Positions 4,685-5,844 of a DNA stretch of 5,844 nt are shown piece after piece. The stretch's first letter is position 1. Every line of letters begins with the position of its first letter. The stretch lies in assembly GCA_002431945.1 (NCBI GenBank), contig DJET01000002.1:1-5844 (forward strand). The letters are read 5' to 3'. Origin of the DNA: Ruminococcaceae bacterium UBA5891 (lineage in GTDB: Bacteria; Bacillota; Clostridia; Oscillospirales; Acutalibacteraceae). The notes beneath the pieces are model-generated. The model did no database searches and was not told the DNA's origin. It saw only the letters and a list, made by a program, of their open reading frames with translations. A program made the translations under genes and the position numbers.

Positions 4685-4721
4685 TTGCGGATTCTTTCAC
4701 GCTATGCGTTCAGAATGACAT
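4685..4721 (-). repeat. Third REP-like element of the TGTCATTCTGA type
   Basis: Read on the minus strand it begins TGTCATTCTGAACG and ends GAATCCGCAAT, the pattern of a second widespread intergenic repeat type. Arms ATTCT (4691-4695) and AGAAT (4712-4716) enclose ACGC/GCGT (4699-4702/4706-4709). Confidence 0.55.
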
Positions 4722-4786
4722 AACGTTTAGCTGCTGCGAAAGCGTAAGGCGCGTGCATATACCTTTGCTTACCTGACATATTGCTC

Positions 4787-5844
4787 TTAATAAGCCTTGC
4801 CCCAGTAAAGCATATGCTTTGCCTTTTTGCCACAGCAAACGCACTTGCCGTCAATTTCCTCCTGCTCAAACGGAATACAGCGCGAGGTAACGCCGGCATA
4901 TTCCTTAAGCTTATCCTCGCACTCGCGGTCGCCGCACCACATAGCCTTTATAAAGCCTGGCTTATTATCGGCAATATCCTTCATCTCGTCAAGCGTGTGC
5001 GCGGTAAAGGTCATATTTGCCCTTCTTTCAAGCGCCTTGTTATAAAGCCCGTCGCGAACGGCATTTAAAAGCTCAGGTATTTTTGCTTCAAGCTCGTCAA
5101 GCGAAACCGATATTTTTTCGCCGTTATCCCTGCGAACAACTATGCAGGAATTATTTTCAATATCCTTAGGTCCAAGCTCAATTCTAAGCGGCACGCCCTT
5201 CATTTCATACTCGGCAAACTTCCAGCCGGGGGTCTGCTCGGACGTATCTATTTTGGCGCGGCATATCTTTTTAAGCCTGCCGTAAACCTCGTTCGCTTTA
5301 TCAAGCACGCCCTCTTTATGAGCGGCTATCGGTATTACTACCGCCTGTATCGGCGCAATCGCCGGCGGCAGTACAAGACCGTTATCGTCGCCGTGAGTCA
5401 TTATTATAGCGCCTATAAGACGTGTTGAAGAGCCCCAAGAGGTCTCAAACGGCGTAACGGGATTGTTATTTTTATCGGTATACTCAATTTCAAACGCTCT
5501 TGCAAAGCCGTCGCCGAAATAATGCGAGGTTCCGCTTTGAAGCGCCTTTCCGTCGTGCATAAGGGCTTCTATTGTGTATGTAGCCTCTGCGCCGGCGAAA
5601 CGCTCTTTTTCGGTTTTTTCGCCCTTTACAACAGGTATTGCAAGGTATTTTTCCGCAAATTCGGCGTATACATTAAGCATACGAATGGTCTCTTCCCTTG
5701 CCTCTTCGGCGGTAGCGTGCAGGGTATGCCCCTCCTGCCATAAAAACTCGCGCGAGCGCAGGAAGGGACGTGTGGTTTTTTCCCATCTTACAACGCTGCA
5801 CCACTGGTTATAAAGCTTGGGCAGGTCGCGGTAGGAGTGAACTA
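4787..5844 (-). CDS. proS: Prolyl-tRNA synthetase, archaeal-like type, C-terminal 351 codons (5' end outside window)
   Basis: Charges tRNA-Pro with proline in the cytoplasm. The frame is open to the right edge, so the start and perhaps 125-130 N-terminal residues are missing, including motif 1. Counted from the first visible codon, the class II motif 2 region is RWEKTTRPFLRSREFLWQEG (19-38). QSGTSHYFGDGFARAF (103-118) is the proline-pocket region and GSSTRLIGA (137-145) is motif 3. An anticodon-binding domain follows from about 165. The C-terminal zinc domain has Cys303, Cys308, Cys334 and Cys337; this 5-26-3 spacing matches the zinc ligands I recall for the Thermus thermophilus enzyme. The chain ends in KAY, the aromatic C-terminus usual for this type, which lacks the editing insertion of the bacterial type. 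The gene converges on the ECF S-component gene across the repeat cluster. Identification is secure. Confidence 0.97.
   Translation of the reverse strand, partial: VHSYRDLPKLYNQWCSVVRWEKTTRPFLRSREFLWQEGHTLHATAEEAREETIRMLNVYAEFAEKYLAIPVVKGEKTEKERFAGAEATYTIEALMHDGKALQSGTSHYFGDGFARAFEIEYTDKNNNPVTPFETSWGSSTRLIGAIIMTHGDDNGLVLPPAIAPIQAVVIPIAAHKEGVLDKANEVYGRLKKICRAKIDTSEQTPGWKFAEYEMKGVPLRIELGPKDIENNSCIVVRRDNGEKISVSLDELEAKIPELLNAVRDGLYNKALERRANMTFTAHTLDEMKDIADNKPGFIKAMWCGDRECEDKLKEYAGVTSRCIPFEQEEIDGKCVCCGKKAKHMLYWGKAY

Noticed and set aside
4516..4776. Open plus-strand frame of 86 codons after the ECF terminator
   Set aside because: It is composed almost entirely of REP-like elements and has no ribosome site.
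4781..5068. Plus-strand frames opposite proS (several, 72-95 codons)
   Set aside because: They are shadows of the well-supported proS coding sequence on the other strand.

Overview
The window looks like chromosome of a low-to-mid GC Gram-positive bacterium of the Clostridia, probably an uncultured gut-type lineage. The grounds are GGGG-rich Shine-Dalgarno sites in front of nearly every gene, TTG and GTG starts, a MocR-type regulator facing an ECF transporter S component, a prolyl-tRNA synthetase of the archaeal-like type with its C-terminal zinc motif, and a lysis cassette of Firmicutes phage type. The lineage is an inference; no rRNA or other decisive marker is present.

Left part (1-2281). 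Positions 1-470 hold one dispersed repeat, a row of four hairpins, and a rightward promoter, ribosome site and start codon whose reading frame soon runs antisense to the holin gene. On the minus strand follows a compact three-gene phage-type lysis cassette, transcribed XhlA-like protein -> GH25 lysozyme with two CW_7 wall-binding repeats -> r1t-type holin. No other phage gene is visible. It is bounded by a hairpin after the holin gene and a strong minus-strand terminator just before its first gene. A gene-free stretch (1918-2281) is packed with hairpins between two nearly identical palindromes.

Middle part (2282-4511). A MocR/PdxR-like regulator (minus) and an ECF S component (plus) diverge from a 120-bp region carrying a perfect 14-bp palindrome inside the probable promoter of the transporter. 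The simplest reading is a regulator controlling uptake of a vitamin or vitamin precursor, with vitamin B6 the leading guess. A 17-bp perfect hairpin ends the transporter gene.

Right part (4512-5844). A cluster of three REP-like palindromic elements lies between the convergent transporter and proS genes. The first is an inverted copy of the repeat at 1-72. The minus-strand proS runs off the right edge, leaving 351 codons with motif 2, motif 3 and the zinc-binding C-terminus.

I see no CRISPR array, tRNA, rRNA or transposase. The most interesting points are the isolated lysis cassette, the palindrome-controlled MocR/ECF pair, and the structured dispersed repeats whose copies differ only at predicted unpaired positions or at one edge.
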